DNA from: CAYREV01 sp964423345
Lineage (GTDB): Bacteria; Bacteroidota; Rhodothermia; Balneolales; Balneolaceae
Direction of reading: 5' to 3'
Assembly (NCBI GenBank): GCA_964423345.1
Contig: CAYREV010000004.1
Coordinates: 1 to 64,000 of the forward strand
Length of the DNA: 64,000 nucleotides
Under the pieces are notes generated by a model. It worked only from the letters and a program-made list of their open reading frames with translations, ran no database searches and was not told the DNA's origin. The position numbers and the translations under genes were made by a program. Of the stretch, positions 9,675 through 18,848 are shown piece by piece. Each line of letters starts with the position of its first letter. Within the stretch, counting starts at the first letter, position 1.

Positions 9675-9994
9675 ATGAAGTTTGCAGCAGGAGATACCAT
9701 ATTGACCGATGAGGTGGCACTGCCCGTTGTGCAATACAGCACGCTTATTATGAGGGCGGGATACCGAAGGAGAAGCCGATCAGCTGTCACCTGTTTCCGT
9801 TAGGTATATGGTGCGACAACGATATTGAGTACGTGAGTGTTGAATGGCTCCCGGCTTTGTGTTCAGCCGGTTGTGATAAAGGCAGGCGGGAGAATACCTG
9901 CCCGGTTGATTTTATGGAAAAACCTTTGAAGCGAAAGTATGGCCAAGACTGGCAGATAGAATTTCCGGAAGCCTGTGGGGAAGTTAGAAAATAA
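9675..9994 (+). pseudogene. DUF3109 family gene with internal deletion and frameshift
   Basis: Two pieces of one DUF3109-type protein lie in different frames. From ATG 9675 (frame of 9675) the text reads MKFAAGDTILTDEVA, the usual N-terminus of this small Cys-rich family. From about 9722, in the frame of 9728, it continues ARCAIQHAYYEGG, then KPISCHLFPLGIW, LCSAGCDKG and MEKPLKRKYGQDW, ending at TAA 9992-9994. These are the conserved C-terminal blocks. The central part, about 70-80 residues in intact members and holding the CxxxxCxGACC cluster, is missing, and the frame is lost at the junction near 9719-9722. It sits immediately before rpoN. It could be a true decayed gene or an assembly collapse in this draft sequence. 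The family recognition is from memory of its motifs. Confidence 0.78.
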
Positions 9995-10000
9995 AAGTTT

Positions 10001-11521
10001 ATGATTAAGACCGGCCAACAGATGAATCAGAAGCAGTCGCAGCAGCAGCGGCTGTCGCCACAGCAGATTCAGTATATCAAGCTGTTGCAGCTTCCTACTG
10101 TGGCACTGGAACAGCGAATCGAGGAAGAGCTTGAGATGAATCCGGTTTTGGAGGAGGCTGAGCCGGAAAGTGAAATTGAGCAAGCCGAGGATCATAATGC
10201 CGGGGAGGAATGGGAAGATAAAAGAGATGAAGAGGTAGACCCGGTTGATCAAAATGACGAGATTGACTGGGATGAATTTATGCATAATACCGAGTACGAC
10301 GGCAATGACTACGGAGGATCATATGGGCCCTCGTCGGGAAATGAAGAATGGAGAGACCTCCCCGATCCATATCATGAAACATTGCTGGAAGAGCTGGAGC
10401 ATCAAGTGGGTTTGCTGGACCTGGATGAAAAGGAAGAGTTGATAGCCGACCAGATCCTGGGCTCTCTCGATGGAGACGGTTATTTTCGCCGTGAGATAGA
10501 AGCGGTGGTTGATAATATCGCTTTTAACCAGGGAGTACTGGTCTCTGAAGAAGAGGTAGAGAGTGTCCGCAAAAAGATACAGCAGCTGGATCCTCCCGGA
10601 ATTGCTTCCAGGGATCTTCAGGATTGTTTGGTGGTGCAGCTGGAGATGATGGACAGGGAAGCCGGCGGCAGGGATACGGCATTGGAAATGCTGAAAAACC
10701 ACTGGGGCCTGTTTGAAAAAAAACATTTCAGCAAACTGAATAACAAGCTGGGTATTGGCGACGAGGAGTTAAAAAGGGCTTTTGACTGTGTCAAGGGGTT
10801 GGATCCGAAACCCGGCGGATCGGGTAATTTCGTTGATGATACCAAGAATTATATTGAACCTGATTTTGAAGTGAGGTATGAACCCAACTCGGCCGATGGT
10901 GAACAGGGGGAGGGGGATTTTATCATAAAACTGAACGACCGGAATGTGCCGCCTCTTCGCATATCGCCCAAATACAAAAAGATGTGGGACGATCTCAAGG
11001 ATCGGAAGGGATCAAATCCCGAGACGAAAGAAACCAAAAATTTTATCAAGGATAAGATTGATTCGGCAAAATGGTTTATAGACTCTATCAGGCAGCGGCA
11101 GAATACCTTGATGAGAACGATGCAGACTATTGTTGCGCTGCAGGAAGATTTTTTTAAGCATGGCGAAGGACTCAAACCCATGATCCTGAAAGATATCGCC
11201 GAAAGGGTAAACCTGGATATCTCTACTATTTCAAGGGTGGTCAATGGTAAATATGTACAGACCAGTTTTGGTGTATATGAATTGAAATATTTTTTCAGCG
11301 AAGGTATTGAGACCGAAAGCGGGGAGGAGGTATCAAGTATAGAAGTGAAAAATGCGGTCCAGGAAATTATTGACAACGAAAATAAGCAAAAGCCCCTCAG
11401 CGACCAGGCCGTAGCTGACCAACTCAAAGATCGGGGCTACAAGGTTGCCAGGAGAACCGTCAGCAAATATCGGGAGCAGCTCAACATCCCGGTGGCACGG
11501 CTTCGGAAAAAAATTATTTAA
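10001..11521 (+). CDS. rpoN: RNA polymerase sigma-54 factor RpoN
   Basis: A 506-residue sigma-54, the alternative sigma factor that needs AAA+ activators. Region I is the Q/L-rich N-terminus (RLSPQQIQYIKLLQLP, then EELEMNPVLEEAEP), followed by an acidic, D/E-rich region II (residues about 50-120). The core-binding and helix-turn-helix regions occupy the second half, and the C-terminal RpoN box is visible as ARRTVSKYREQL near the end. Length is typical. It starts 6 bases after the stop of the DUF3109 remnant. No bacterial enhancer-binding protein is encoded in this window. Its stop codon abuts the stop of the convergent gene at 11522 with no gap. Confidence 0.97.
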   Translation: MIKTGQQMNQKQSQQQRLSPQQIQYIKLLQLPTVALEQRIEEELEMNPVLEEAEPESEIEQAEDHNAGEEWEDKRDEEVDPVDQNDEIDWDEFMHNTEYDGNDYGGSYGPSSGNEEWRDLPDPYHETLLEELEHQVGLLDLDEKEELIADQILGSLDGDGYFRREIEAVVDNIAFNQGVLVSEEEVESVRKKIQQLDPPGIASRDLQDCLVVQLEMMDREAGGRDTALEMLKNHWGLFEKKHFSKLNNKLGIGDEELKRAFDCVKGLDPKPGGSGNFVDDTKNYIEPDFEVRYEPNSADGEQGEGDFIIKLNDRNVPPLRISPKYKKMWDDLKDRKGSNPETKETKNFIKDKIDSAKWFIDSIRQRQNTLMRTMQTIVALQEDFFKHGEGLKPMILKDIAERVNLDISTISRVVNGKYVQTSFGVYELKYFFSEGIETESGEEVSSIEVKNAVQEIIDNENKQKPLSDQAVADQLKDRGYKVARRTVSKYREQLNIPVARLRKKII

Positions 11522-13024
11522 TCAGGAGAGATAGAGCGCGAGATCCAACACCTCCGGCACTTCACTTTTGAAATACCAGTAAATGGCACCTGCCAGACCC
11601 AACAGATAAAGGCCGGCTGTCAGGGAGAGGAAAAGGCCCCTTTTGTTGAATAGGTTCCTGGCAGTGTCGGCAGAGGTGACCAAAAAGGCAAAAAGCTGAA
11701 TCAATATGAAAATGGTCCCCAGGCCTACTATGAGAAAACCGGAGGAACCGGCTTTCAGGAGGATAACCATCAGGGTGGCTACTACAAAATTAAGCTGGAG
11801 CGGCCAGGCATAGAGGTTGACGACCTGGTTGTATTCCCTGATTTTTTTGTTGCTCAGAGATATCCACAAAATACTGACTATAGAGAGTGCTAAAGAGAGA
11901 AGGCAACCCAGCAGAAAAAGCGAGGCCAGGGAGTTGCCTGCAACTCCGAGAGCGGGATAGTGATAAAACAGGGCTTCCAAACCTACCGGTGATAACAGGG
12001 TATAGGCCATACTGTAGATGCAGATACCTGCCAGAAGGCTGTGTTGAAGCAACAAGGTAGTGGTAGCACCCGATGTACGGATATGTCTTTGCATGACGTC
12101 ATCAACGAAGAATGTGTGACTGAGAAAGTAACGATTCAAGGATTTGCGGTAAACGGGGCTCACATTGTAATTAGCGAAGAATACCCCCCAAATTATGAGC
12201 AATAGAAGTACGATTGGATCGTGTTTGCTCTCTGATGGGATCTCTTCTTCGGGGGTGGGAAAGATAAAATTCGAATCGGAAGTAAATAGCCGAAGAGTAG
12301 AACCTACAGTTGGATGGCGGTCCATGGTATTCATAAGCCATTGCATATCAACAAACACCGGCATGGAGGAGTTGCCGTATCGTTTTAAGAACTCTTTGAA
12401 AGGAGTGAGGTAGCTTGCTGCCTTGCTTGTGGGATCATAAAGCATTAGCTGTTGGACCGGCCCCGGGTACGTTTGATCATTAAAGGCCATATTCCCATCG
12501 ATGCGCATTTCATGAATAAAAAAGTCGAATTGCGTGGGAGGGGTGTGCTCGGGCGGATGAGGGTGAAGGAAGAAGAGCGAATCTCCGGTTACCGACTTAA
12601 TTTGCCGGGTGAAGGGTTCGAGGGCATCCTGAAACCGCGGATTCGATACGGCCCCATTGCTGAATAAGCCTATGGCGTTGACGGAAGATTGTGTGGCATA
12701 ATGATTCACATAACGGCTGACTGTATGTAGCAGGGTGCTGTCGGGCGAATTAAAAGTCCGGGCAATCGGAAAGACGATGGGGATGGCTGCATAGACCTTG
12801 AACCCACCTTCCTCGATATATCTCCAGGTATCGTTGTCAAGCCGGTCATTGACAAGCAGCCATTCAACACCCAGACTTTTTAAGGTATCAAGCCGATTTT
12901 GTACTTCCGCGGAAGAGGAGGGGAGGTCCCATTTTACGCCGAGTTTATGTTGTGCACTGCCTCGGCTGGCCGGGAGCAGGATCAAAAGGGCTAAAAGTAG
13001 AGGCGGAAGATACGAACGCATCAA
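11522..13024 (-). CDS. Unrecognised exported TIM-barrel-like plus multi-TM protein
   Basis: I do not recognise this 500-residue protein. It has a signal peptide (MMRSYLPPLLLALLILLPAS, then RGSAQ). An extracytoplasmic domain of about 240 residues follows, with a strand-helix rhythm like a (beta/alpha)8 sugar-hydrolase fold: HKLGVKWDLPSS, LDTLKSLGVEWLLVND, GGFKVYAAIPIVFP. A short acidic linker at about 265-275 follows, then six or so hydrophobic segments to the C-terminus, the first being PIVLLLLIIWGVFFANY. No catalytic acid pair is obvious. The gene lies 21 bases downstream of the Lrp/AsnC-type regulator on the same strand, so they are probably co-transcribed. It is convergent with rpoN, stop against stop. 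Function cannot be assigned; a sensor or a membrane-tethered carbohydrate-related protein would fit the layout. Confidence 0.75.
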   Translation of the reverse strand: MMRSYLPPLLLALLILLPASRGSAQHKLGVKWDLPSSSAEVQNRLDTLKSLGVEWLLVNDRLDNDTWRYIEEGGFKVYAAIPIVFPIARTFNSPDSTLLHTVSRYVNHYATQSSVNAIGLFSNGAVSNPRFQDALEPFTRQIKSVTGDSLFFLHPHPPEHTPPTQFDFFIHEMRIDGNMAFNDQTYPGPVQQLMLYDPTSKAASYLTPFKEFLKRYGNSSMPVFVDMQWLMNTMDRHPTVGSTLRLFTSDSNFIFPTPEEEIPSESKHDPIVLLLLIIWGVFFANYNVSPVYRKSLNRYFLSHTFFVDDVMQRHIRTSGATTTLLLQHSLLAGICIYSMAYTLLSPVGLEALFYHYPALGVAGNSLASLFLLGCLLSLALSIVSILWISLSNKKIREYNQVVNLYAWPLQLNFVVATLMVILLKAGSSGFLIVGLGTIFILIQLFAFLVTSADTARNLFNKRGLFLSLTAGLYLLGLAGAIYWYFKSEVPEVLDLALYLS

Positions 13025-13045
13025 TATGGTTGTAGGTTGAGGTCC

Positions 13046-13522
13046 CTATTTGGGATCAATGGTTTTTTCTATAGGGAGTTCCTGGGTTTCCTTGAAGCTG
13101 CTGAGCACAACATTTGAGCGGGTCTTGCTCACCCCGTTCCATGACTGGATACGGGAGAGGAGACTCTCGAATGATTCTGTGTTTTCGGTCCTTATCTTAA
13201 GGATATGGGAACCGTCTCCGGTTATGGAGTGGCATTCAAGAATTTCAGGTTCATCCTCGGTGTTATTAACAAATGTTTTGTAGTTATCCGAACCGTCTAC
13301 TTCTACAAATACAAAGGCAGTGATATCAAATTTGAACTTTTTGGAGTCAAGCAGAGCGTGATACCCTGTGATAAGATTGCGTTCTTCCAGTTTACGCATC
13401 CGCTCTGAAACCGAAGGTACGGAGAGGTGCACAATATCTGCCAGTTTATTTCGCTGGGAGCGGCCGTCTACCTGAAGATGCTTAAGTATTTTGATATCAA
13501 TTTCATCTAAGTTATGAGCCAT
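13046..13522 (-). CDS. Lrp/AsnC family transcriptional regulator
   Basis: A 158-residue feast/famine-type regulator. The N-terminal winged helix-turn-helix is clear (LDEIDIKILKHLQVDGRSQ, LADIVHLSVPSVSERMRKLEERNLI), followed by the RAM ligand-binding domain (ITAFVFVEVDG, ILECHSITGDGSHILKIRTEN, LLSRIQSWNGVSKTRS). Such proteins bind amino acids or related small molecules and form octamers. The effector cannot be read from sequence. It is divergent from serS across a 200-bp AT-rich region, and its downstream neighbour on the same strand is the uncharacterised membrane protein at 11522-13024, a plausible target along with its own promoter. The start MAHNLDEIDIKIL fits the family. Confidence 0.92.
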   Translation of the reverse strand: MAHNLDEIDIKILKHLQVDGRSQRNKLADIVHLSVPSVSERMRKLEERNLITGYHALLDSKKFKFDITAFVFVEVDGSDNYKTFVNNTEDEPEILECHSITGDGSHILKIRTENTESFESLLSRIQSWNGVSKTRSNVVLSSFKETQELPIEKTIDPK

Positions 13523-13722
13523 AGTAATTTTAAGTTGCCTTAATTTTCTTTGTTTCTTTAAAAATAAACTTAAATAATTTGGAGATCAACCGGGCAATTG
13601 AGAAAACAGCTTAAATTTTGTTTGTATGGATATCCCGGGAAAAAATAGAAATTAGTTATGTCAACCTTCCCAAAACTCTATTATCTTTTGAGGCCCCTTT
13701 AACTTAGAAACCGATTATTTAC

Positions 13723-14994
13723 ATGTTAGATATCAATTTTATACGAGAACATACCGAAGCCGTCAAAGACGGGATGCGGCATAAGGGAGAGTCGAATACC
13801 AAGCTTGTAGATAAGGTTTTGAAGGCCGACGAGGAATGGCGAAGCATGGTACAGCAGGTAGATGAATTGAGAAGTGAGAGCAATACCAAAGCCAGGGAGA
13901 TCGGCAAGCTGATGGGAGAAGGCAAGAAGGAGGAGGCCCAGGAAATTATTGCACATACCAGCGACTTAAAAAAGAAGATCAAGAAACTGGAAGCAGACCT
14001 CCAAAGGTTTAAGGAGGAACGCGATGAGTTGTTGCTTCAAATACCGAATGTGCCCCATGAGTCGGTTCCTGTCGGACAAAATGAAGAAGACAACGAGGTA
14101 TTTAAAAGGTGGGGAGAAGTTAACGAAGGGGAAGAACTTAAGCCCCACTGGGAGCTGGTGGAGGAGAAAGGATGGATCGATTTTGAACGGGGATCGAAGG
14201 TAACCGGCGCCGGCTTTCCCTTTTATGTAGGGCCGGTAGCGCGCCTGCAGCGTGCATTGATCAACTTTTTTATCAACCGTGCCGTCGAGGAGGGGTACCT
14301 GGAGATACAGGCACCCTATTTTGTCAATGAGGATTCGGCCCGGGGGACGGGGCAAATACCTGATAAAGAGGATATGATGTATGTGATTCCACGGGATGAG
14401 CTTTTTGCCATCCCGACAGCAGAAGTGCCGGTCACAAATTTCCACCGGGATGAAATCATTGAACAGGAATCCCTTCCCCTGAAGTATGTAGCTTATACGC
14501 CTTGCTGGAGACGCGAGGCCGGTTCCTATGGAAAGGACGTCAGAGGACTGAACCGCCTGCATCAGTTTGACAAGGTGGAACTGGTAAAGATCGTACATCC
14601 CGATACGGCTTATGATGAGCTGGAAAGCCTGAGGGAATATGCCGAATCCCTGCTGGAAGAACTTGAGCTGCCTTATCGCACGCTACTGATGTGTACCGGT
14701 GATATGGGATTTACCCAAACGAAGAAGTATGACCTTGAGGTATGGAGCCCCGGACAGAACCGGTGGTTGGAAGTCAGCTCCTGTTCCAATTTCGGCGGTT
14801 TCCAGGCTCGCAGGATGCAGCTTCGATATCGGACGGACGAAGGGGATACCCGGACACTTCACACCCTCAACGGCTCGGGCCTGGCTTTACCCAGAATTGT
14901 AGCGGCCTTGGTTGAAACCTACCAGGAGGATGACGGACGTATCAGGGTTCCCGGGGTGCTCGGGGAGTTCATGGGGTCCGACTATCTGGGGTAG
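13723..14994 (+). CDS. serS: Seryl-tRNA synthetase
   Basis: A 423-residue class II aminoacyl-tRNA synthetase that charges tRNA-Ser (and tRNA-Sec where present). The N-terminal long coiled-coil arm spans about residues 1-110 (MLDINFIREHTEAVKDGM, KKEEAQEIIAHTSDLKKKI). The catalytic core shows TGQIPDKEDMMYVI, IPTAEVPVTNFH, CWRREAGSYGKDVRGL (motif 2), EVSSCSNFGGFQARRM and the motif 3 region HTLNGSGLALPRI. Length and motifs are fully typical. It is preceded by an AT-rich 200-bp divergent region shared with the Lrp-type regulator. Confidence 0.98.
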   Translation: MLDINFIREHTEAVKDGMRHKGESNTKLVDKVLKADEEWRSMVQQVDELRSESNTKAREIGKLMGEGKKEEAQEIIAHTSDLKKKIKKLEADLQRFKEERDELLLQIPNVPHESVPVGQNEEDNEVFKRWGEVNEGEELKPHWELVEEKGWIDFERGSKVTGAGFPFYVGPVARLQRALINFFINRAVEEGYLEIQAPYFVNEDSARGTGQIPDKEDMMYVIPRDELFAIPTAEVPVTNFHRDEIIEQESLPLKYVAYTPCWRREAGSYGKDVRGLNRLHQFDKVELVKIVHPDTAYDELESLREYAESLLEELELPYRTLLMCTGDMGFTQTKKYDLEVWSPGQNRWLEVSSCSNFGGFQARRMQLRYRTDEGDTRTLHTLNGSGLALPRIVAALVETYQEDDGRIRVPGVLGEFMGSDYLG

Positions 14995-15006
14995 GAGGTT
15001 TTTCGG

Positions 15007-15216
15007 CTATGCGTTTTTGGCATCTATTGAATTTCCGAGTAGCCTGAAAAGAAAATATATCCCTGCCGCTGCCAGAATGAGGAGTGCCAGGCTGCCCCAG
15101 AAAATATAGGCTGCGTAGGGAATAAGAATGAGGCCCACCACCGTAGCTAAAAAACGCAGGGGACTGTTATAGGCATAGCCGGTTGCCGTAAGGATACGAA
15201 GTATTCTTTGCCACAT
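15007..15216 (-). CDS. Small two-helix membrane protein
   Basis: A 69-residue hypothetical protein. Two hydrophobic helices are visible, LRFLATVVGLILIPYAAYIF and SLALLILAAAGIYFLFRLL, with a basic N-terminus (MWQRILRIL) and a short charged tail (IDAKNA). The frame uses codons like its neighbours and fills the gap between convergent serS and the upstream dusB, so I accept it as a gene, but there is no strong ribosome site. No family is recognised. Confidence 0.55.
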   Translation of the reverse strand: MWQRILRILTATGYAYNSPLRFLATVVGLILIPYAAYIFWGSLALLILAAAGIYFLFRLLGNSIDAKNA

Positions 15217-15351
15217 GGATCATATTGTTATTGGGATTTACTGATCCTACGGAGTGGATGTAAAAATGATTCAATGCATCTGTTTATGGGTGGGTTAGTG
15301 GGCCGTCCGCCTGTTTGTGGGCGCAAATAATCCCTCAGCGGGCAAGCGATA

Positions 15352-16344
15352 TCAGGATGCTACCGCAAATAGCTCCTCTTCCTTAAAGTTCAGCAGGAGT
15401 TCCAGGATCGGCTGCATTTCACTTTCTTTCATGATGTCGGCCCGGAGTTGCCGGGAGTTGCGTATACCTTTGAGGTATTTGCCGTAATGTTTCTTCATGA
15501 TGATAACTCCGTACCTTTCCCCGTGATGATCGACCGATCGACGGAGCTGTTCACCGCATAGTTCCAGCCGTTCTTCAATAGTAGGCTCGGGAAGCAGTTC
15601 GCCGGTTTCCAGGTAATGGCGGGTATGTTCAAAAATCCAGGGATTGCCGATCGCGCCACGTCCGATCATCACACCGTCAACACCGGTCGTTTCAAACATC
15701 CTCTTGGCATCTTCGGGAGAGGTAACGTCTCCATTGCCGATGATGGGTATTTCCAGGCCCGGCGTCTCTTTCAGTTTCTTAAGCCATTCCCAGCGGGCAT
15801 CTCCCTTATATTTCTGGCAGCGGGTGCGGGCATGAACGGTCAGGGCCTTGACCCCGATATCCTGAAGCATTAGGGCCGCTTCCTGTATTCGTATGGTCCG
15901 GTCGTCCCACCCCAGGCGCGTCTTTACCGTAACGGGTTTGGATTGAACCGCATCGACTACCGATCCGGCCATCCGTTCCATCATGGCGAGATCCTTAAGG
16001 CAGGCCGACCCCGCCCCCTTTTTAACGATCTTGTATACCGGGCAGCCGAAATTGATATCCACCACGTCGGGATTGTTGTCCTCGGCAATACGGGCTGCAC
16101 CTTCCATGGCCTCTTCCCGTCCCCCGAAAATCTGTACTCCGAAGGGACGTTCCTCTTCCGTGAAGTCCATTTTGTGCATGGCGGAGTCGGAGTCCCGTAT
16201 AATGGCTTCGGAACTGATAAATTCGGTATATACGATACTTGCCCCCTTTTGTCGGCAGATCGAGCGAAAAGGGGAATCCGTTACATCCTCCATGGGTGCC
16301 AGCAGCAGGGGCTTGTCGCCCAGATCAACAGGACCGATATTCAT
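15352..16344 (-). CDS. dusB: tRNA-dihydrouridine synthase (DusB type)
   Basis: A 330-residue FMN-dependent enzyme that reduces uridine in the tRNA D-loop. The TIM barrel starts LLLAPMEDVTDSPFRSICR and carries PFGVQIFGG, the active-site NFGCPV with KKGAGSACLKD just after, VTVKTRLGWDD, LTVHARTRCQKYKG, PIIGNGDVTSPEDA and GVMIGRGAIGNPWIFE. The C-terminal helical tRNA-binding domain includes the MKKHYGKYLKG segment. Length agrees with DusB. It is divergent from the class I aldolase gene, with 164 bp between them. Confidence 0.96.
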   Translation of the reverse strand: MNIGPVDLGDKPLLLAPMEDVTDSPFRSICRQKGASIVYTEFISSEAIIRDSDSAMHKMDFTEEERPFGVQIFGGREEAMEGAARIAEDNNPDVVDINFGCPVYKIVKKGAGSACLKDLAMMERMAGSVVDAVQSKPVTVKTRLGWDDRTIRIQEAALMLQDIGVKALTVHARTRCQKYKGDARWEWLKKLKETPGLEIPIIGNGDVTSPEDAKRMFETTGVDGVMIGRGAIGNPWIFEHTRHYLETGELLPEPTIEERLELCGEQLRRSVDHHGERYGVIIMKKHYGKYLKGIRNSRQLRADIMKESEMQPILELLLNFKEEELFAVAS

Positions 16345-16449
16345 ATTCAGGGATTCATTTTAATTATTCAGAACTCAAATATAACAAGAAAATATTGGAA
16401 GGGCGACGTTTTACGCCAGGGGTGACTAGTCATTTCCTTATTTATCATG

Positions 16450-16457
16450 TATATTTG
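16450..16457 (+). promoter_or_regulatory. Candidate -7 promoter element for the aldolase gene
   Basis: TATATTTG matches the Bacteroidota housekeeping -7 consensus TAnnTTTG exactly and lies 51 bases before the aldolase start. No convincing TTTG -33 element is found at the expected distance, so this is only a half match. Confidence 0.35.
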
Positions 16458-16508
16458 TTTTGCATTTAAAAGGTAATATTAAGTTGAATATTAAAGAGGA
16501 GTTACGCT

Positions 16509-17585
16509 ATGGCATTAGCAGCAAAAAGTATTGAAGAACTACTGGGTGATGAAGCGGAAGATCTTATTACGCATGAATGCAAGACGATCTCCAGGGATAA
16601 ACTGCACCTTCCGGGGCCTGACTTTGTTGATAATGTCTGGTCCCCTTCCGACCGGAATACCCGCGTGTTGAGAAACCTGCAGGCGCTGTTTGATAACGGA
16701 CGACTTGGAGGTACCGGCTTCCTGTCTATTCTTCCCGTGGATCAGGGCATTGAACATTCGGCGGGCGCATCATTTGCCCCTAATCCCGATTATTTCGACC
16801 CTGCGAAGGTTGTTGAACTGGCCATTGAAGGCGGCTGCAATGCTGTAGCAAGTACTTTCGGGGTACTGGGGGCCGTTTCCAGGAAGTATGCCCACAAAAT
16901 TCCCTTTGTTGTAAAAATCAACCATAACGAATTGATGACCTACCCGAATAATTACGATCAAATTATGTTCGGGACCGTTGAGAAGGCGTATAATATGGGG
17001 GCTGTCGCGGTCGGTGCCACGATCTATTTCGGTTCCGAAGAGTCAAATCGGCAGATTCAGGAAGTGGCCAACGCTTTTGAATATGCGCATGAGCTGGGCA
17101 TGGCTACCATACTTTGGTGCTACACCCGTAATTCCGCCTTCAAGGTCGACGGAACCGATTATCACGCCTCGGCCGACCTCACGGGACAGGCTAACCATCT
17201 GGGCGTCACCCTTCATGCCGATATTATCAAGCAGAAACAGCCAACCAATAACGGTGGATATAAAGCATTGAATATGGGGGATTCCTCCTACGGCAAGCTT
17301 GATGAGCGCATCTATACCGAGCTTGCATCCGATCATCCCATTGACCTGACTCGCTACCAGGTAGCCAACTGCTATATGGGACGTGCCGGACTGATTAATT
17401 CGGGCGGAGCTTCCGGGCAAAACGATTTTGCGCAGGCCGTGCGAACAGCAGTGATTAACAAGCGAGCGGGCGGAATGGGGCTTATCAGCGGACGAAAAGC
17501 ATTCCAGCGACCGATGGATGAGGGAGTCAAGCTGCTGAATTTTATTCAGGATGTATATCTTGATGAGGATATAAAAGTGGCCTGA
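16509..17585 (+). CDS. fbaB: Class I fructose-bisphosphate aldolase (DhnA/FbaB type)
   Basis: A 358-residue Schiff-base aldolase of the DhnA/FbaB family, which cleaves or forms fructose-1,6-bisphosphate in glycolysis and gluconeogenesis. Seen: FLSILPVDQGIEHSAGASF near the N-terminus, GCNAVASTFGVLGAVSRKYA, the FVVKINHNELMTYPNNYDQ segment, VAVGATIYFGSEESNRQI, MATILWCYTRNSAF, and the phosphate-binding GRAGLINSGGASGQNDF. There are no class II zinc histidines. A good GAGGAG ribosome site precedes ATG 16509. A strong hairpin terminator follows at 17604. The phosphofructokinase at 52367 encodes the preceding glycolytic step. Confidence 0.95.
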   Translation: MALAAKSIEELLGDEAEDLITHECKTISRDKLHLPGPDFVDNVWSPSDRNTRVLRNLQALFDNGRLGGTGFLSILPVDQGIEHSAGASFAPNPDYFDPAKVVELAIEGGCNAVASTFGVLGAVSRKYAHKIPFVVKINHNELMTYPNNYDQIMFGTVEKAYNMGAVAVGATIYFGSEESNRQIQEVANAFEYAHELGMATILWCYTRNSAFKVDGTDYHASADLTGQANHLGVTLHADIIKQKQPTNNGGYKALNMGDSSYGKLDERIYTELASDHPIDLTRYQVANCYMGRAGLINSGGASGQNDFAQAVRTAVINKRAGGMGLISGRKAFQRPMDEGVKLLNFIQDVYLDEDIKVA

Positions 17586-17603
17586 CCCCATAAAATTCTA
17601 CAC

Positions 17604-17640
17604 AAAAAGCCTTATGGGTGCTCCATAAGGCTTTTTGTTT
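17604..17640 (+). terminator. Rho-independent terminator after the aldolase gene
   Basis: A perfect 14-bp stem (17604-17617 with 17623-17636, core GCCTTATGG/CCATAAGGC), a 5-base loop GTGCT, and TTTTTGTTT at the 3' side. The A-run on the 5' side makes it potentially active in both directions, but only the plus-strand aldolase ends here. Confidence 0.93.
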
Positions 17641-17750
17641 ATGATGCTGCTTGGTTATATATATGTATATCAAGTTTGTTGGACTTCGGTGGTTTCGTAT
17701 CATACGTTTAAACCCGTCCGGCAAAAGTTTATCCTTTAGGAAAAATTGAA

Positions 17751-18845
17751 TTGCAGCATAACGAACAACATACTCAAGAGCACAGGCCCAGGTATTATTC
17801 CAAAAAGTACCTGTTTATATCTATCGGTCTTAGCGTGGCGGGGATGGCAATTGTTATTTACCTGACCTATACGCCCGGGGTATTGGAACATCTCAAGCCC
17901 AAGCGGTTGCCGGGACTGTTTATCGCCCTGGTGGTCTCTTTTCTGCGCCTCTGGTTTTCGGCAGCCAAAATACGATACCTGGCGGAAGAGCGGCTGGGCT
18001 GGATTGCATCCTTCCGGGTCATGCTTAGCTGGGATTTTACCTCCTCGGTCACGCCCTCGACGATTGGGGGAGCCCCGATGGCCACTTATGCCATGACCAA
18101 AGAGGGATTCAGGCTGGGCAAATCATCCGCAATTATCCTATATAGCGTACTTTTGGACCAGCTCTGGTTTGCCACCGCTGTACCCATACTGATCGTAGCC
18201 GGGTTTTATTTTGAGGTGGTACCCGATAATATCGGTATGGTGGGACAGGCATCGATGCTACTGCTTTATGCAGGACTGTTGTCGTATGCAGGCTTGCTGG
18301 CCTATGGGGTGCTGCGTAATCCCTCGGCTATAACCAAAGTGCTGAATGGCTTATTCAAATTGCCCTTTCTTCGGCGATGGCAGCAGAAAATTTCTGATGA
18401 GGCTGAAAACCTCGAAGCCTATGCCAATGAACTGCGCGACAAGCCCGCCAGTTTTCTGGTAAAAGCCTTTTTATTGTCTACTATGTCGTGGCTGGCACGT
18501 GTAGCCCTGCCGACCATTGTAGTGTTGAGTTTACTGCCGGCGGATGTGATTCTCTCCGTTCTTCGCAGCCTGGCAATGAACCTGGCCTTTTTGATTGTCC
18601 CGACCCCGGGAGGCAGCGGTGGTGTGGAGGGTCTTTTTGCCATATTTCAGGGCCCGTTGATGGATCGAAAGGCCTTTATAGGGCTCGCGGTGTTTGCATG
18701 GCGCATCATCAGTTACTATATCACCATTGGGATGGGTATGATGGCTACAACCTGGTATATCAATCGGTCTGTCATGGAAAAGCTAAATGAGAAGCCCAAA
18801 GAATCGGGGATGAGTGTAGAGACGTCTTCAACAAAAGAAATATAA
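17751..18845 (+). CDS. UPF0104 / lysylphosphatidylglycerol synthase-type flippase-domain membrane protein
   Basis: A 364-residue integral membrane protein of the YbhN/AglD/MprF-flippase superfamily. About eight hydrophobic segments are visible, with the family-typical motifs WDFTSSVTPSTIGGAP in the middle and VPTPGGSGGVEGLF towards the C-terminus. It has no aminoacyl-transferase domain, so it is not a full MprF. Such proteins are thought to move lipids or lipid-linked molecules across the membrane; the substrate here is unknown. The only start that keeps the first membrane segment whole is TTG 17751, behind AGGA (17738-17741). It ends three bases before radA, so the two are likely co-transcribed. 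Confidence 0.85.
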   Translation: MQHNEQHTQEHRPRYYSKKYLFISIGLSVAGMAIVIYLTYTPGVLEHLKPKRLPGLFIALVVSFLRLWFSAAKIRYLAEERLGWIASFRVMLSWDFTSSVTPSTIGGAPMATYAMTKEGFRLGKSSAIILYSVLLDQLWFATAVPILIVAGFYFEVVPDNIGMVGQASMLLLYAGLLSYAGLLAYGVLRNPSAITKVLNGLFKLPFLRRWQQKISDEAENLEAYANELRDKPASFLVKAFLLSTMSWLARVALPTIVVLSLLPADVILSVLRSLAMNLAFLIVPTPGGSGGVEGLFAIFQGPLMDRKAFIGLAVFAWRIISYYITIGMGMMATTWYINRSVMEKLNEKPKESGMSVETSSTKEI

Positions 18846-18848
18846 AAC

